The position numbers and the translations under genes are program-made. Shown piece by piece: positions 14,965 through 24,435 of a stretch of 48,860 nt of DNA; position 1 is the first letter of the stretch, and each line of letters opens with the position of its first letter. The notes under the pieces were generated by a model that was not told where the DNA came from, searched no databases, and saw only the letters and a list, made by a program, of their open reading frames with translations. This stretch comes from a virus. The DNA lies in the IMG/VR virus record IMGVR_UViG_3300025889_000183, positions 1 through 48,860 of that record, one strand, 5' to 3'.

Positions 14965-15336
14965 ATGACCAGTTATAGTTCTAACGCTAACGTACAAAAC
15001 CTAGTTTATGGCACTACTAACTCGGATTTAGATACAGTTTGCTCTAATGCTCGTGATGTTGCTACAAGTGTAATCAATGCCACTTTGGGATATAAATCAG
15101 ATTTGGCAACGGTTCCAGATGTTATTACAAGATGCTGTACGCTTTTGGCAGCAGGTATTATTTCAACTTCACCAGAGGATAAGGTAGATTCTAACACCTA
15201 TTGGAAACAGGGTATGTTATTACTTGCTTCACTTGGTGAGGAAACAGAATCAGGCAACAAGTTTAATACTATAACCGTAGAGGGATTCGGAAGAAACCCA
15301 GATTATTATGACGGTCAGGAATATAACAGGGCTTAG
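14965..15336 (+). CDS. Head-tail connector/adaptor protein
   Basis: A 123-residue mostly helical protein. Its length, helix pattern (a DVATSVINATLGY helix, then VITRCCTLLAAGI) and place after the major capsid gene match gp6/gp15-type adaptors that dock under the portal. Only one copy is in the window. A single connector layer per portal is expected. Confidence 0.6.
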   Translation: MTSYSSNANVQNLVYGTTNSDLDTVCSNARDVATSVINATLGYKSDLATVPDVITRCCTLLAAGIISTSPEDKVDSNTYWKQGMLLLASLGEETESGNKFNTITVEGFGRNPDYYDGQEYNRA

Positions 15337-15338
15337 AC

Positions 15339-15860
15339 ATGGTTAATAAACTATTAAATGCTCGATTAGGGACTGCGATGCCAACCGATCCCAGTGTGGC
15401 ATTATGGACTTATGTCAAATCAATATGGGGTAATTCAACAGGTTATACGGTTCCAGCAAATACGGCAATAAAATTTGACACTAAATTCGGTGATTTTAAG
15501 GGATTCTTTAATTATTTTATCGTGGAAAATATGCCAAAGATTACTAAACCACAGGTATTAGGTGCTGGAAGATTTCATACTGATGAAGTAAAAAGGATTC
15601 AGATAATGTGTGTTGGTACAAGTGCAAAGAATACAAAATGGAATATGGAGCAGCATATACAATCTTTAATTAATGGAAATGTAATAGGTATGCAAACCAC
15701 TTATGGTATTGATGAAATGATTTTATCTGACTTCCAGGAGATTCCAACAGAAGAAAGCGACACATTCAAAACAAATCTGCAGCCAAACACAGGATTCCAA
15801 AAAGCCAGAAGCTTTGCAACTGTTACTCTAAAGTACGACCAATATCAAACCGCAGTATAG
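15339..15860 (+). CDS. Neck/tail-completion protein (tentative)
   Basis: A 173-residue protein two bases after the connector. The mixed fold and length resemble minor tail or tail-terminator proteins usually found here, but no signature motif is visible. Its TAG stop is the first part of the next late promoter box. Assignment rests on position. Confidence 0.5.
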   Translation: MVNKLLNARLGTAMPTDPSVALWTYVKSIWGNSTGYTVPANTAIKFDTKFGDFKGFFNYFIVENMPKITKPQVLGAGRFHTDEVKRIQIMCVGTSAKNTKWNMEQHIQSLINGNVIGMQTTYGIDEMILSDFQEIPTEESDTFKTNLQPNTGFQKARSFATVTLKYDQYQTAV

Positions 15861-15870
15861 TTCTATTATT
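15858..15870 (+). promoter_or_regulatory. Late promoter box before the tail tube operon
   Basis: TAGTTCTATTATT overlaps the previous stop and is centred 26 bases before the GTG at 15893, which supports that small gene and its start. Confidence 0.6.
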
Positions 15871-15892
15871 GTTATAATTTTAAACTCTATTC

Positions 15893-16054
15893 GTGACTGA
15901 GGAAGCCATAACAATATCAAAGAAAATCCCTGAAGGATATGTTTTAGAAACTATCTTTAGAGAAAATGGAAAATCTTTCGAGTTATGGCATAATCCAAAA
16001 TCAACAGATCAAAAGACAACTTATATTAAACATGAGGTAGGCTCCAAATGGTAG
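15893..16054 (+). CDS. 53-aa small protein before the tail tube gene
   Basis: GTG start fixed by the late promoter box 26 bases upstream; its stop overlaps the tail tube ATG by 7 bases. The product has a beta-hairpin-like pattern (GYVLETIFRENGKSFELWHN). It may only be a leader that couples translation to the tail tube gene; the function is unknown. Confidence 0.6.
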   Translation: MTEEAITISKKIPEGYVLETIFRENGKSFELWHNPKSTDQKTTYIKHEVGSKW

Positions 16055-16938
16055 TATCTACATCTGCTCAATTATTTGTAAAGCCTTTGGGTTATACACC
16101 TGAAACCACAGAGGGAACTACACCAACATCATCACCTTATTTCTCTCCAGTGGGGGCAGTAACAGCATTAAACTATAAGAAAGATAACTCTTTAATCGAG
16201 ATTGGTCAGATTGGTTCTGAAGATGTTATTGATTACGTAACTGGACTTACCGTAAGGGAAGCAAGTGTTACATTCGGATTAACAGGTTCATCATTTTTAA
16301 AACGTGCAGTAAATGCCGCAAATTATGGCACACCAACAGGCACTATATCACAAACCTTTTCTCTAGTATATTCCATTTATCTTAACGCAGTTGAAAACTT
16401 TGTATTCCTAAAGGGATGCAGACCTAAATCATGCTCTATTAACATGGAGATAGGAAAAGTTACAGAATGTTCTATGGATATGGTTTGTACTTCAATTACA
16501 AAACCAGCAACTTCAAGCGGTCTAACTACACCAACATTCGCAAGTCTAGCATCTGGTGACGTTTGGGATTGGCTTGATGGTGGAGCAGATCCAGTATCAG
16601 TTAATAGTGTTGCTCAAAGTTGCATTAAATTCTCATGTACTATTGAAAGAAATACATCAATGGATTATACTTTAGGCAATACCGCAGGTTTCGGTTCACA
16701 GCCACACGCAAGAAGAATCAGAGGCGAATTTACAACTCTATGGACAGCCGACACAGAAGAAACCCTATTTGATGCAAGTACAGAACACACAATAGCAGTA
16801 GTCTTAAAATCAGCAACTTCTACACTAACATTAACAGGATGTGAAATATCCATGATAAGCAGGGATCATTCAGCCGATGAGGGTGGAGCAACTGTAACAA
16901 CTTACGCATATACAGCAGAGGCAGCATCATTAACATGA
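16048..16938 (+). CDS. Major tail tube protein
   Basis: A 296-residue beta-rich protein immediately before the two-frame tail chaperone genes, the standard place for the tail tube subunit. It has long Thr/Ser-rich strands, a central SCSINMEIGKVTECSMDM hairpin and a C-terminal Ig-like half ending VTTYAYTAEAASLT. Many copies stack to form the tail tube of a long-tailed virus. No sheath gene was seen next to it, so the tail is probably non-contractile. Confidence 0.68.
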   Translation: MVVSTSAQLFVKPLGYTPETTEGTTPTSSPYFSPVGAVTALNYKKDNSLIEIGQIGSEDVIDYVTGLTVREASVTFGLTGSSFLKRAVNAANYGTPTGTISQTFSLVYSIYLNAVENFVFLKGCRPKSCSINMEIGKVTECSMDMVCTSITKPATSSGLTTPTFASLASGDVWDWLDGGADPVSVNSVAQSCIKFSCTIERNTSMDYTLGNTAGFGSQPHARRIRGEFTTLWTADTEETLFDASTEHTIAVVLKSATSTLTLTGCEISMISRDHSADEGGATVTTYAYTAEAASLT

Positions 16939-17300
16939 TCGGTGAAACATTTGAAGTTAATGGAAAACATTTTACTATTAAAAACGAGTTTACACTTGGG
17001 GATAAGAGAAGAATAAACAGGTTACAGTCTAACTTTAACGATTTAATCGGTAAGGATATAGACACTGAAACACTAATTTCCGAGCAAACAAGACTGTCAA
17101 ACGAACAGGATGAACTTATGGCTAATCTATTATCCAGAATATTGGGATTAACAGAAGATCAGTTAGATAAACTAACATATCCTGAAGAAGTCAGTCAAGT
17201 ATTTCAAACAATGATTCAGGTAGCAACTACACCTAAAAAAAAAGAATCGAAGCAATCCGACTCGCCTACCTCACAGGAAATACAAGCCTACCTCAAGTAG
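16935..17300 (+). CDS. Tail assembly chaperone, short form (gpG-like)
   Basis: A 121-residue protein overlapping the tail tube stop by ATGA. It is acidic and helical, as usual for chaperones that bind the tape measure before tail assembly. Near its end is a run of nine A at 17235-17243, in phase as A AAA AAA G, where a -1 slip gives the longer product described separately. Its own frame stops at 17300. Confidence 0.7.
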   Translation: MIGETFEVNGKHFTIKNEFTLGDKRRINRLQSNFNDLIGKDIDTETLISEQTRLSNEQDELMANLLSRILGLTEDQLDKLTYPEEVSQVFQTMIQVATTPKKKESKQSDSPTSQEIQAYLK

Positions 17301-17485
17301 TTTCAGAACCAGAAGCTCTAGAAATCATATCAAAATATTCTCTACTTAACAGAATGGGTACTGGCTACACTTGGGAGACATTGGACAATATTCCCTATAT
17401 CGATTATCTCTATATCACAAAATGTATGGAGTATGAAAGCAAGGCTATGGAAATAAACAGTAAAGGGGGCTCCAATATTGTCTAA
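16935..17485 (+). CDS. Tail assembly chaperone, -1 frameshift product (gpGT-like)
   Basis: From the A9 run at 17235-17243 the -1 frame stays open to the TAA at 17483-17485 and encodes about 80 residues (RIEAIRLAYLTGNTSL, then ALEIISKYSLLNRMG, then YIDYLYITKCMEYESKAMEIN), which look like a normal T domain. In the zero frame this stretch has no start of its own. Long-tailed phages commonly make G and GT proteins this way in a set ratio; the T domain binds the tail tube. The long form ends inside the next gene's start. Confidence 0.75.
17235..17243 (+). promoter_or_regulatory. -1 ribosomal frameshift slippery site
   Basis: Nine consecutive A, read as AAA AAA AAA before GAA in the zero frame. 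Slipping back one base leads to AGA ATC and the conserved T frame. No strong pseudoknot was evident by eye downstream. Confidence 0.7.
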
Positions 17486-17927
17486 GGTTGAGGTTACAGG
17501 ATTAAGGGAATCACAGAGAATATTAGATAATATAATCAGAAGCATGGATGAAGCACATCATAGAATATTGATAGAAGCTGGAAATAAAATAGTAGATGAA
17601 GCCCGTTCTAACTTGCAGAATAATACAAACATAGATTCAGGTGATTTGTTATCATCTATCAAGATACTCTTTGAAGATGAGGATTCGATTTATGTAGGAT
17701 CTGATATGCCTTATGCAGGACATATAGAGTTTGGCAGAGGTCCAGTATTTCCAGTAAATAAGGAGTGGCTTCATTGGATTGATAAGGAAACTGGCAAGGA
17801 TATTTTCGCTAAAAAGGCAGGTCCAACAGAACCAAGCCCATTCCTAGCACCAGCAGTTGAAAAGATAAAGGATGAAATGCCAAACATCTACGCTTACGAG
17901 TTTGAAACAAAGGTGAGGTTATCATGA
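17478..17927 (+). CDS. HK97 gp10-like tail protein
   Basis: A 149-residue protein with TTG start. It matches the HK97-gp10 pattern: an N-terminal LRESQRILDNI helix, GNKIVDEARSNL, an SGDLLSSI turn, YAGHIEFGRGP as the family's hallmark Y-x-x-x-x-E-F-G motif, and a PFLAPAVE helix. This family completes the head-tail joint or tail end. It usually lies before the tail tube; here it follows the chaperones. Confidence 0.7.
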   Translation: MSKVEVTGLRESQRILDNIIRSMDEAHHRILIEAGNKIVDEARSNLQNNTNIDSGDLLSSIKILFEDEDSIYVGSDMPYAGHIEFGRGPVFPVNKEWLHWIDKETGKDIFAKKAGPTEPSPFLAPAVEKIKDEMPNIYAYEFETKVRLS

Positions 17928-19594
17928 CAGATATTCCAATCTCTTGGCGTATCACTATGAGTGGTGCAAAGGAAGCTAAAGCCGAACTTGCGGCATTACA
18001 AGCAGAATTTGGTAAGACAGAGGGTTTAAAGAGATTTAGACAAAACACACAGGGTTTAACTGGTGATACTGCAGCATTATGGCAAAGACAGGCTGCATTA
18101 AATAGACAATGGAAATTACAACATCAATCATTAACAGAAGCCAGTAGAGCCATGAATGTATTTGGCAGAGCCATGAGGGCAGGTATGAGTATTATGAACA
18201 CACTTAATCTTCTCACGGTAGCACAGTCTTCGGCACTTGGAAATCTGACAAAGGATAAGGCAAACATTCTAGCCGATTTGGAATCAATAGATTTAGAATT
18301 GGAAGATATGAGAAAAAGAGGTGAGAGCCCTCTAAAGATAGCATTAAAGGAGAATGAAAAGACCAAACTATTAAACGAATTAAAAGAGATTGAAAAACAG
18401 TTTGAGGAAACATCAAAGAACGAGGCATGGACAAAGTGGATTACCGCAGGGTTTGGAATTGCTGAGGGTGTTCAGACAGCGTTACAAATTTTGAATAATA
18501 AGGAAATAATGAAAGCACTAACATCAATGAGTGGTAAAATGTGGCAGATTGGAATGGCTCATGGTACTATATTTGGAAACGCTTTCAAAGTAGGTGCTGC
18601 CGTAAGTTTGGCATTATTAGCAGATTTAATTGTCGATATTATAGGTGGTAAAAGTGTTACAGAATCATTAACAGGTAAAAGACCCACTGAGATGATAAAA
18701 GACGCAACTGGTGTAGCAATCCCAAACGCACCACAAAACGATATTGCATTTTGGATTACACCTCTATTTGCACCTTTAACAAGCATAATCACAGGTTTAG
18801 AAAAATTATTATCACCACAAAAAGCATATGGTGAGGTAATGGCTCCACAGTTTCAAGGACCAATACAAGATTCTGGATTAAGACCAACAATTAGCGGAAT
18901 AGCATCGCAAAGCATAGGATCAATATCAAAGGTAGAGATAACAAACGCACAGGAATTGGCACAGGTGGATTACAAGGGATTGGTAACTTTCAGGGATCTT
19001 ACCACATTGACAGAAGAGAATAGTGAGATAACCACAGAGTCAAACGAGATAGTAAAGGAAAATACAGAGATAATAAAGACAGAAATATCCGCAAGGGAAG
19101 CAGCTAAACAAAGAGAAATAGAATTAAGGAATGAGGTACTGGCAAATAAACTAGCATTAATCGAACTTACAGCAGCAATAAACAAATCTATGATGGAAGC
19201 AGCACAAGCTACAGGCACAGCAATACCAACATCAGGTGGTGGTAGAGGTCCATATTCATCCCCAAGCGGATTCATAGGTGCCAACGGTAAGATGTATTCA
19301 AGTGCTTCCGAAGCTATAAGGAATAATACACAGCCAATAGTAAACAGTTCAAGACAGATAGTAGGCTATAAGGCAGCTAATGGGTTTGACGGTATGGTAA
19401 ATAGCCCAACAATGTTTCTAGCTGGTGAGGCTGGTGCAGAACAGGTAAGCATAACTCCAGCAAGAAGATCCGCAGGCGGTGGCGGTGCAATAGTGGTTAA
19501 TAATTATGTTTCAGGCTCGGTAATATCAGAAAGGGAACTTGAGAAATTAACAATGGATACGGTCAAGAATATATTAAAGAGGGCTGGATTTTGA
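17924..19594 (+). CDS. Tape measure protein
   Basis: A 556-residue helical protein directly after the chaperone and gp10-like genes. It has long Ala/Gln/Lys helices, hydrophobic segments around residues 215-240 and 270-290, and a Gly-rich C-terminus with NGFDGMVNSPTMFLAGEAGAEQV, a motif common at the end of tape measures. Its length fixes tail length at roughly 1.5 angstrom per residue, predicting a short siphovirus tail of about 80 nm. Confidence 0.75.
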   Translation: MTDIPISWRITMSGAKEAKAELAALQAEFGKTEGLKRFRQNTQGLTGDTAALWQRQAALNRQWKLQHQSLTEASRAMNVFGRAMRAGMSIMNTLNLLTVAQSSALGNLTKDKANILADLESIDLELEDMRKRGESPLKIALKENEKTKLLNELKEIEKQFEETSKNEAWTKWITAGFGIAEGVQTALQILNNKEIMKALTSMSGKMWQIGMAHGTIFGNAFKVGAAVSLALLADLIVDIIGGKSVTESLTGKRPTEMIKDATGVAIPNAPQNDIAFWITPLFAPLTSIITGLEKLLSPQKAYGEVMAPQFQGPIQDSGLRPTISGIASQSIGSISKVEITNAQELAQVDYKGLVTFRDLTTLTEENSEITTESNEIVKENTEIIKTEISAREAAKQREIELRNEVLANKLALIELTAAINKSMMEAAQATGTAIPTSGGGRGPYSSPSGFIGANGKMYSSASEAIRNNTQPIVNSSRQIVGYKAANGFDGMVNSPTMFLAGEAGAEQVSITPARRSAGGGGAIVVNNYVSGSVISERELEKLTMDTVKNILKRAGF

Positions 19595-21330
19595 GTGTCT
19601 CAATTACCAAAAAGCCTTTACTTCCAAACGTAAAGATTGAAAAGAATGATGCCTCATTTTACACCTTTAACCATTTTGCTGGAACTTATAATTTCAGGTT
19701 AAGAGGTTTGACATGTACACCGCCAAAGGACAATCAGAAAGGACATTTTTCAATTAGATTAACTTCAGCCAATGCCTCAAATACTGATGCCAATACGATA
19801 TTATCCAATATAAAAAGAGGTAACGAGGTACAGATATGGATAGGTAAGACTGATCCTGGAACTTCTGATTCCTCAACCCGATTGTTTTTAGGAAGAATAG
19901 AAACCTTAGAGATTTACGAGCATACAGCCAGTTTCATGGATATAGAAATCAGTGGTCCTGATTGGGGAAGTGACATATTAAAATCAAGGATAGTAAACAG
20001 GAATTGGACACAGATTAAAACAGGTGACGGAATAACATTAGATACAACTGATGAAACCACATTAATACAACAGATAGTTTTGGATTTATTGACAGAAGCC
20101 AACTCTTACGCTGCAGGTGAGGTGCCAGTAGGTGACGCAACAGGAAGTGGCTCAACTCAAGGTATAGTAGTAACTGCTGCAAATATACAAACCCCAGATA
20201 TAAAACTACCTGCTTTTGTTGCAAACTATGAAAGATTAGATGATAAATTATCTGAATTAGATTCGATCGGTGGAACCATACACTGGGTTGGTCCAGATAA
20301 GGTGTTTCATATGGAACTTCCAGTAGAATCAACTTCATCAAGACCAGCCGAAATACTCATCACAGATGATTATACAAACGCCACAGCGATAGCATGGCCA
20401 CCAGGCCAAACAAAAGTCGGTTTGATTGGAACAGATTGTGATTATAAGATAACCGTTGAAAATAAGAAATCACGTTATTTTGGAATAGGTGGTGGTGTTG
20501 AGGAAGTTGATCAATCCAAAGAAACAAACGCATCAAGTACAACATTAAACGGACAATATATCGGAATGAAATTTACCCCTACAAAGATATTCTTAGAGGG
20601 CGTTGCGTTATATCTCGGAAAGACAGGCGATCCACCTACTTCATCTGTAACATGTATGATTTATGAGAATAAGAGTAATGAGCCAGTAGATTTGTTATGC
20701 AGTGCCAGAATAGATGAGAAATATGTTACAGCGTCAGGTGGATGGGTAACATTTAAAATGCAAACGGAACTTAATACAGCAAACTCTTATTGGATAATTC
20801 TTCAAAAGAATCCAGGTGATGATGTTTCAAACTGTTATAAATGGTACAGGGATTCTGCGTCTACTGGTGTCAGTGGAACCTCATCAGATGGTGATACTTG
20901 GACTATTGACGCAACAGGTTTTAATTATATGTATAGAACTTATACCACTTATCCCCTAGTTACAATAGTTTCGGATCCTAACAATGGCGTACTGACATCA
21001 AAACATTTCCACGAAGAAGTCATATTTAAAAATGATATTACAATCCATACCGTCTTAAACAAACTGCTTACAGGTGAATCAAATACTGGTTTTAAGGAAA
21101 AAGAGATGCTAAAATGTAGAATTTATGCACCTGATACAATACTGAGTGCAGGACAGAAGATAAGGGTAATCAAAACAGCAAGTGGTAAATCAATTTCAAC
21201 TGCTGGAACCCCTAGTAATGACGATTTCATTCTATCAGATGTTACATATACATTTGAATCAACAAACGAGGGCGGAACTGGAACCTTTTGGTATGATGCT
21301 GAACTAATCAGATTTGTTTCTTATACATGA
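19591..21330 (+). CDS. Tail hub/distal tail protein
   Basis: A 579-residue protein following the tape measure, with TTG start overlapping its stop. The N-terminal 170 residues have the strand order and RLFLGRIETLEIYEHTASFMDIEISG pattern of hub/tail-tip proteins (gp27-like). A central block (residues of about 310-400) has a jelly-roll-like look with W-F/Y-I strands, and the C-terminal part returns to a hub-type beta domain. It probably caps the tube and carries the fibre proteins encoded next. Confidence 0.6.
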   Translation: MSVSITKKPLLPNVKIEKNDASFYTFNHFAGTYNFRLRGLTCTPPKDNQKGHFSIRLTSANASNTDANTILSNIKRGNEVQIWIGKTDPGTSDSSTRLFLGRIETLEIYEHTASFMDIEISGPDWGSDILKSRIVNRNWTQIKTGDGITLDTTDETTLIQQIVLDLLTEANSYAAGEVPVGDATGSGSTQGIVVTAANIQTPDIKLPAFVANYERLDDKLSELDSIGGTIHWVGPDKVFHMELPVESTSSRPAEILITDDYTNATAIAWPPGQTKVGLIGTDCDYKITVENKKSRYFGIGGGVEEVDQSKETNASSTTLNGQYIGMKFTPTKIFLEGVALYLGKTGDPPTSSVTCMIYENKSNEPVDLLCSARIDEKYVTASGGWVTFKMQTELNTANSYWIILQKNPGDDVSNCYKWYRDSASTGVSGTSSDGDTWTIDATGFNYMYRTYTTYPLVTIVSDPNNGVLTSKHFHEEVIFKNDITIHTVLNKLLTGESNTGFKEKEMLKCRIYAPDTILSAGQKIRVIKTASGKSISTAGTPSNDDFILSDVTYTFESTNEGGTGTFWYDAELIRFVSYT

Positions 21331-21348
21331 TAATATGAGGATTATGGT

Positions 21349-21843
21349 ATGAAATTAAAATCAAAAACAGGTATGAGGGGAATGGTAAATATCTATTCAC
21401 TTCCGCCAGATTTTACATATGAGGATTTTAAGAAATGTGATAAGGAAAAATATCTGGTTGATAGGGGGGAAAATCTAGTTGTGGATATGGGGTTAAGGGC
21501 AATATTAAATTTAATGACAGGACAATCAACAAGTTATTTTAATTATTGTGGTGTGGGTAGCGGAACCACAGCAGCAGCAGCCGATGATACTGATATTGAA
21601 ACCGCCATAGGATCAAGGGTGGCAGTAAACGATTCTTGGAGAGGTGGTTTATCAGGCTATTGGTACACTTTCTTTGATAAAAATACTTGTAATGGAACTT
21701 GGACAGAATCAGTAATTGCCAACGCCTCATCAGGGGGGGATATTTTATGCAGACGTAAATTCATCTCTTCATTCGTAAAATCAACTTCAAACGCTGGCGT
21801 GGTAGAATGGGTAATTACCGCAACAGGAACGGCTGACAGTTGA
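21349..21843 (+). CDS. Tail tip-associated protein (164 aa)
   Basis: ATG at 21349 with a weak TTATAC box 26 bases upstream. The protein has an N-terminal segment with YSLPPDFTYEDFKKCDKEKY, a GLRAILNLMTGQS helix and a YCGVGSGTTAAAADDT stretch that recurs in many phage tail-tip proteins carrying fibre adaptors. It overlaps the LamG-type gene by TTGA and likely helps attach it. No name assigned. Confidence 0.55.
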   Translation: MKLKSKTGMRGMVNIYSLPPDFTYEDFKKCDKEKYLVDRGENLVVDMGLRAILNLMTGQSTSYFNYCGVGSGTTAAAADDTDIETAIGSRVAVNDSWRGGLSGYWYTFFDKNTCNGTWTESVIANASSGGDILCRRKFISSFVKSTSNAGVVEWVITATGTADS

Positions 21844-22775
21844 GCTCTACCAACCAAACCAGAGATACAAATGCGGGGGATTACCTTAATGATGTTAGGT
21901 TATATCTTGCACAATTAAAGGCAAAAAGCATTAGAACTGTTGACGCAACACTTACAATATTAAGACAATTATTAAGTCAAGTAGGTTTTGCAAGTGCCAC
22001 ACCAACCGCAACCGCTTACACATTGGCAGATTATGATGTAGTGGATAACACAGGTAAATGTATAGTCTATCTTCCCTTTGACCTTGACACCTTAGACGCA
22101 AGTAATAGTAATGATGGAACCGTATCTGGAACTGAAACCTATGTAGATGGTCCTGAAATATCTTCAACCCATCCCATGAGAAAGGCGTTTAGTTTTAACG
22201 CTTCTACATATATCACTCTGGCAAATGAATCAAATTTTGACCTTGACAGGACTAATACAATGAGTTTTTCGTTTTGGTATCAATCATCAGATACAGGACA
22301 GAAAGGAATTTTTACAAAGGCTAGAACCGCCAGTGACTATGCTGGAATTTATGTGGAAGAATTAAACGGCATATATGGTGTCGGATTTAAACTTGGTTTT
22401 ACAGATGGAACAAACACCATATCAAGACACACTAATGCCCGATATAATGACGGGTTATGGTATCATATTGTATGGACTTATGATGGATCAAACACAGTAG
22501 CAGGAATTAAATTTTATATGAATGGTGTACTGACTTCAACCACAATACATGATAATGGAGCACCTATAAACACAATTTTACATAACCAGCTTCCAGTTGT
22601 AGGCGGTTCTGATGTTGACGGTGCTTATGGTGGAACTTTCAAACTAAAGGATTTCTCAATGTGGAATGTAGAACTATCCCAAGATGATGTAACTAGATTA
22701 TCTGGTGGCCGACAGATTAGTAAGGACACTACTGCAACAAACCCAGCTTACCTAAGTTTTTCCGATGTGACATGA
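21840..22775 (+). CDS. LamG/concanavalin-like tail adhesin
   Basis: A 311-residue protein with TTG start. After a 90-residue anchor it has a laminin G-like jelly roll: FSFNASTYITLANESNFDL, MSFSFWYQSSDT, KGIFTKA, YHIVWTYDGSN, IKFYMNGVLTS and FSMWNVELSQDDV, the usual LamG landmarks. Such domains bind sugars, so this is a good candidate for host-glycan recognition. The position at the tail tip supports it. Confidence 0.75.
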   Translation: MSSTNQTRDTNAGDYLNDVRLYLAQLKAKSIRTVDATLTILRQLLSQVGFASATPTATAYTLADYDVVDNTGKCIVYLPFDLDTLDASNSNDGTVSGTETYVDGPEISSTHPMRKAFSFNASTYITLANESNFDLDRTNTMSFSFWYQSSDTGQKGIFTKARTASDYAGIYVEELNGIYGVGFKLGFTDGTNTISRHTNARYNDGLWYHIVWTYDGSNTVAGIKFYMNGVLTSTTIHDNGAPINTILHNQLPVVGGSDVDGAYGGTFKLKDFSMWNVELSQDDVTRLSGGRQISKDTTATNPAYLSFSDVT

Positions 22776-22776
22776 T

Positions 22777-22789
22777 TAGTTCTATTTTA
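22777..22789 (+). promoter_or_regulatory. Late promoter box before the paired fibre genes
   Basis: TAGTTCTATTTTA just after the LamG gene stop; TATTTTA is centred 25 bases before the ATG at 22811. Confidence 0.65.
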
Positions 22790-22810
22790 TTATTTTTTAG
22801 GTGTTAATTC

Positions 22811-23539
22811 ATGGGAAGTGCTGGATTAGAATTTGATGCAAACGATTCTCCAGAAAAGGCTCGATTAAACCAAAAGACTACATTTGTAGGAACTGGAGCA
22901 CAGATAAGCGGTTTATCAACTACTTACCCTGGTCAATTTGCTTTCTGTACCTCAACAGGTTCGGGATATACAGCCGACGTGTTATATGTCAGAAATGCAG
23001 CAAACTCAGCTTGGGTATCACAGGTATTAACAGATACAATATCAGAGACAACAGAAACTACGACAACCCCAATAACAGATGATACAAACCATGATGCTGT
23101 GGCTGGCACTCGTTATTATCAATTTATTACTTTACCTACAACAGATCCATTATATATCATTACTAATATTTCTTGGAAGAATGGCACTAATCAGGCAGGT
23201 ACAATAATATCAGGTGTGGATTTAATAGATGCAGATCCGCCCACAGTGGCAAGTACACCACTACTGGCATTGGGTTTGGAAGTGACACAGTCGGGGGCAG
23301 ATCAGAATCAGTCATGTGGTTATGTTTCAAGTAACATGATACGAGGTGGAAGTGTTATCGGTGTATGGGTTGCATGTTCATCAGCTTCTGCAGATTTGAG
23401 AAAGGTTACAGGAACATCACAGAATCAGAGAAAGGCTGTAGCAGCTTATACATCATCCCCATCAGCAAGTGATAGTACTGCTTGGACAGCAACCACTGAC
23501 AAATATAATATCACTTGCACATATAGGAGTTATTATTAA
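22811..23539 (+). CDS. Tail fibre-type protein, paralogue 1 (242 aa)
   Basis: It starts MGSAGLEFDANDSPEKARLNQKT, while the next gene starts MSGLEWATNDLFDPTRLNKKT; both then have TxFVGTG. The pair are paralogues with conserved N-termini and diverged C-terminal domains, as expected for virion-attached adhesins. The rest is Thr/Ser-rich beta structure. The late promoter upstream indicates virion use; no family named. Confidence 0.55.
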   Translation: MGSAGLEFDANDSPEKARLNQKTTFVGTGAQISGLSTTYPGQFAFCTSTGSGYTADVLYVRNAANSAWVSQVLTDTISETTETTTTPITDDTNHDAVAGTRYYQFITLPTTDPLYIITNISWKNGTNQAGTIISGVDLIDADPPTVASTPLLALGLEVTQSGADQNQSCGYVSSNMIRGGSVIGVWVACSSASADLRKVTGTSQNQRKAVAAYTSSPSASDSTAWTATTDKYNITCTYRSYY

Positions 23540-24249
23540 TGAGTGGTTTAGAGTGGGCAACCAATGATCTTTTCGATCCCACTAGACTAAATAAGAAGAC
23601 ACGATTTGTAGGTACAGGCGAACAGGCTAATACATTCATAACATCCCCACAGGTAGGACAGCAGGTATGGCCACTTGAGGATTATTCTACAACATTTAAA
23701 CATGATAAAATACATATACGAAACGTTGCAAATGACACTTGGTTAAATGCTACGGTTGACGAACAGGCAGAGGGAAGTATTGGAACTTCAAGTGGGGCAC
23801 AACAAAGATCATTATCTGGTGATAGAAAATATTGTAGAGACACATCGTATGTTTTACCAACTACTGAAAAATTTTATATAATAAGTGCTATTGAGGCAAA
23901 GTGGGGACAGCCTGGAAGTGAAGTTATGATGGCAGGTGTTGACATTGGCACTTTCTCAACAAACACTATGAGAACCCTACTAGTGGCACTTACACCAGCA
24001 AAGGCATATTCGACAGGTGTAACTAAAATGAAATGTATGAGTAGGGTTTTAAGAGGTGGCACTACACTTTATCCTTGGGCTTCTGGCACTGGATCTTCCA
24101 ATATAAATGCAGAGGCAAACGCAGGTAGTACATATCATGAGAGTACAGGAGCCCACACAGAAACACCTGATTATGCCCACACTGATTTAGCTATGGCAAA
24201 TACAGGTAATGTTGGTGTATTAAAAATATACTATTATGGATACTCTTAA
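23539..24249 (+). CDS. Tail fibre-type protein, paralogue 2 (236 aa)
   Basis: Its ATG shares an A with the stop of paralogue 1 (TAATG). The N-terminal 35 residues resemble those of the first paralogue and probably bind the same virion site. The remaining beta-rich region differs. Last gene of the structural block before the early region. Confidence 0.55.
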   Translation: MSGLEWATNDLFDPTRLNKKTRFVGTGEQANTFITSPQVGQQVWPLEDYSTTFKHDKIHIRNVANDTWLNATVDEQAEGSIGTSSGAQQRSLSGDRKYCRDTSYVLPTTEKFYIISAIEAKWGQPGSEVMMAGVDIGTFSTNTMRTLLVALTPAKAYSTGVTKMKCMSRVLRGGTTLYPWASGTGSSNINAEANAGSTYHESTGAHTETPDYAHTDLAMANTGNVGVLKIYYYGYS

Positions 24250-24256
24250 ATTAAAC
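24246..24256 (+). promoter_or_regulatory. Early-type promoter for the 24277 operon
   Basis: TAAATTAAACC is centred about 26 bases before the TTG at 24277. Confidence 0.4.
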
Positions 24257-24276
24257 CAATTCAATTTACTCTTTAC

Positions 24277-24435
24277 TTGAAATGTATAGTAGAAGACTGT
24301 AAACAATATTTTAATACTGATGAAAGGGGTAAGGGAAGACAGAAATACTGCCATATCCATAAAGAGATAATAAGGACACAAAAAAGAAAGGAGTATGACA
24401 GGAAATACTATGAGCGAATTTCTAATACAGTATAA
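24277..24435 (+). CDS. 52-aa zinc-finger-like protein
   Basis: TTG start supported by an upstream AT-rich box. Residues C3 and C8, then CHIH at about 25, form a possible C-C-C-H zinc site; the C-terminal half is a basic helix. This looks like a small nucleic acid-binding protein. It overlaps the next gene in another frame. Confidence 0.5.
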   Translation: MKCIVEDCKQYFNTDERGKGRQKYCHIHKEIIRTQKRKEYDRKYYERISNTV

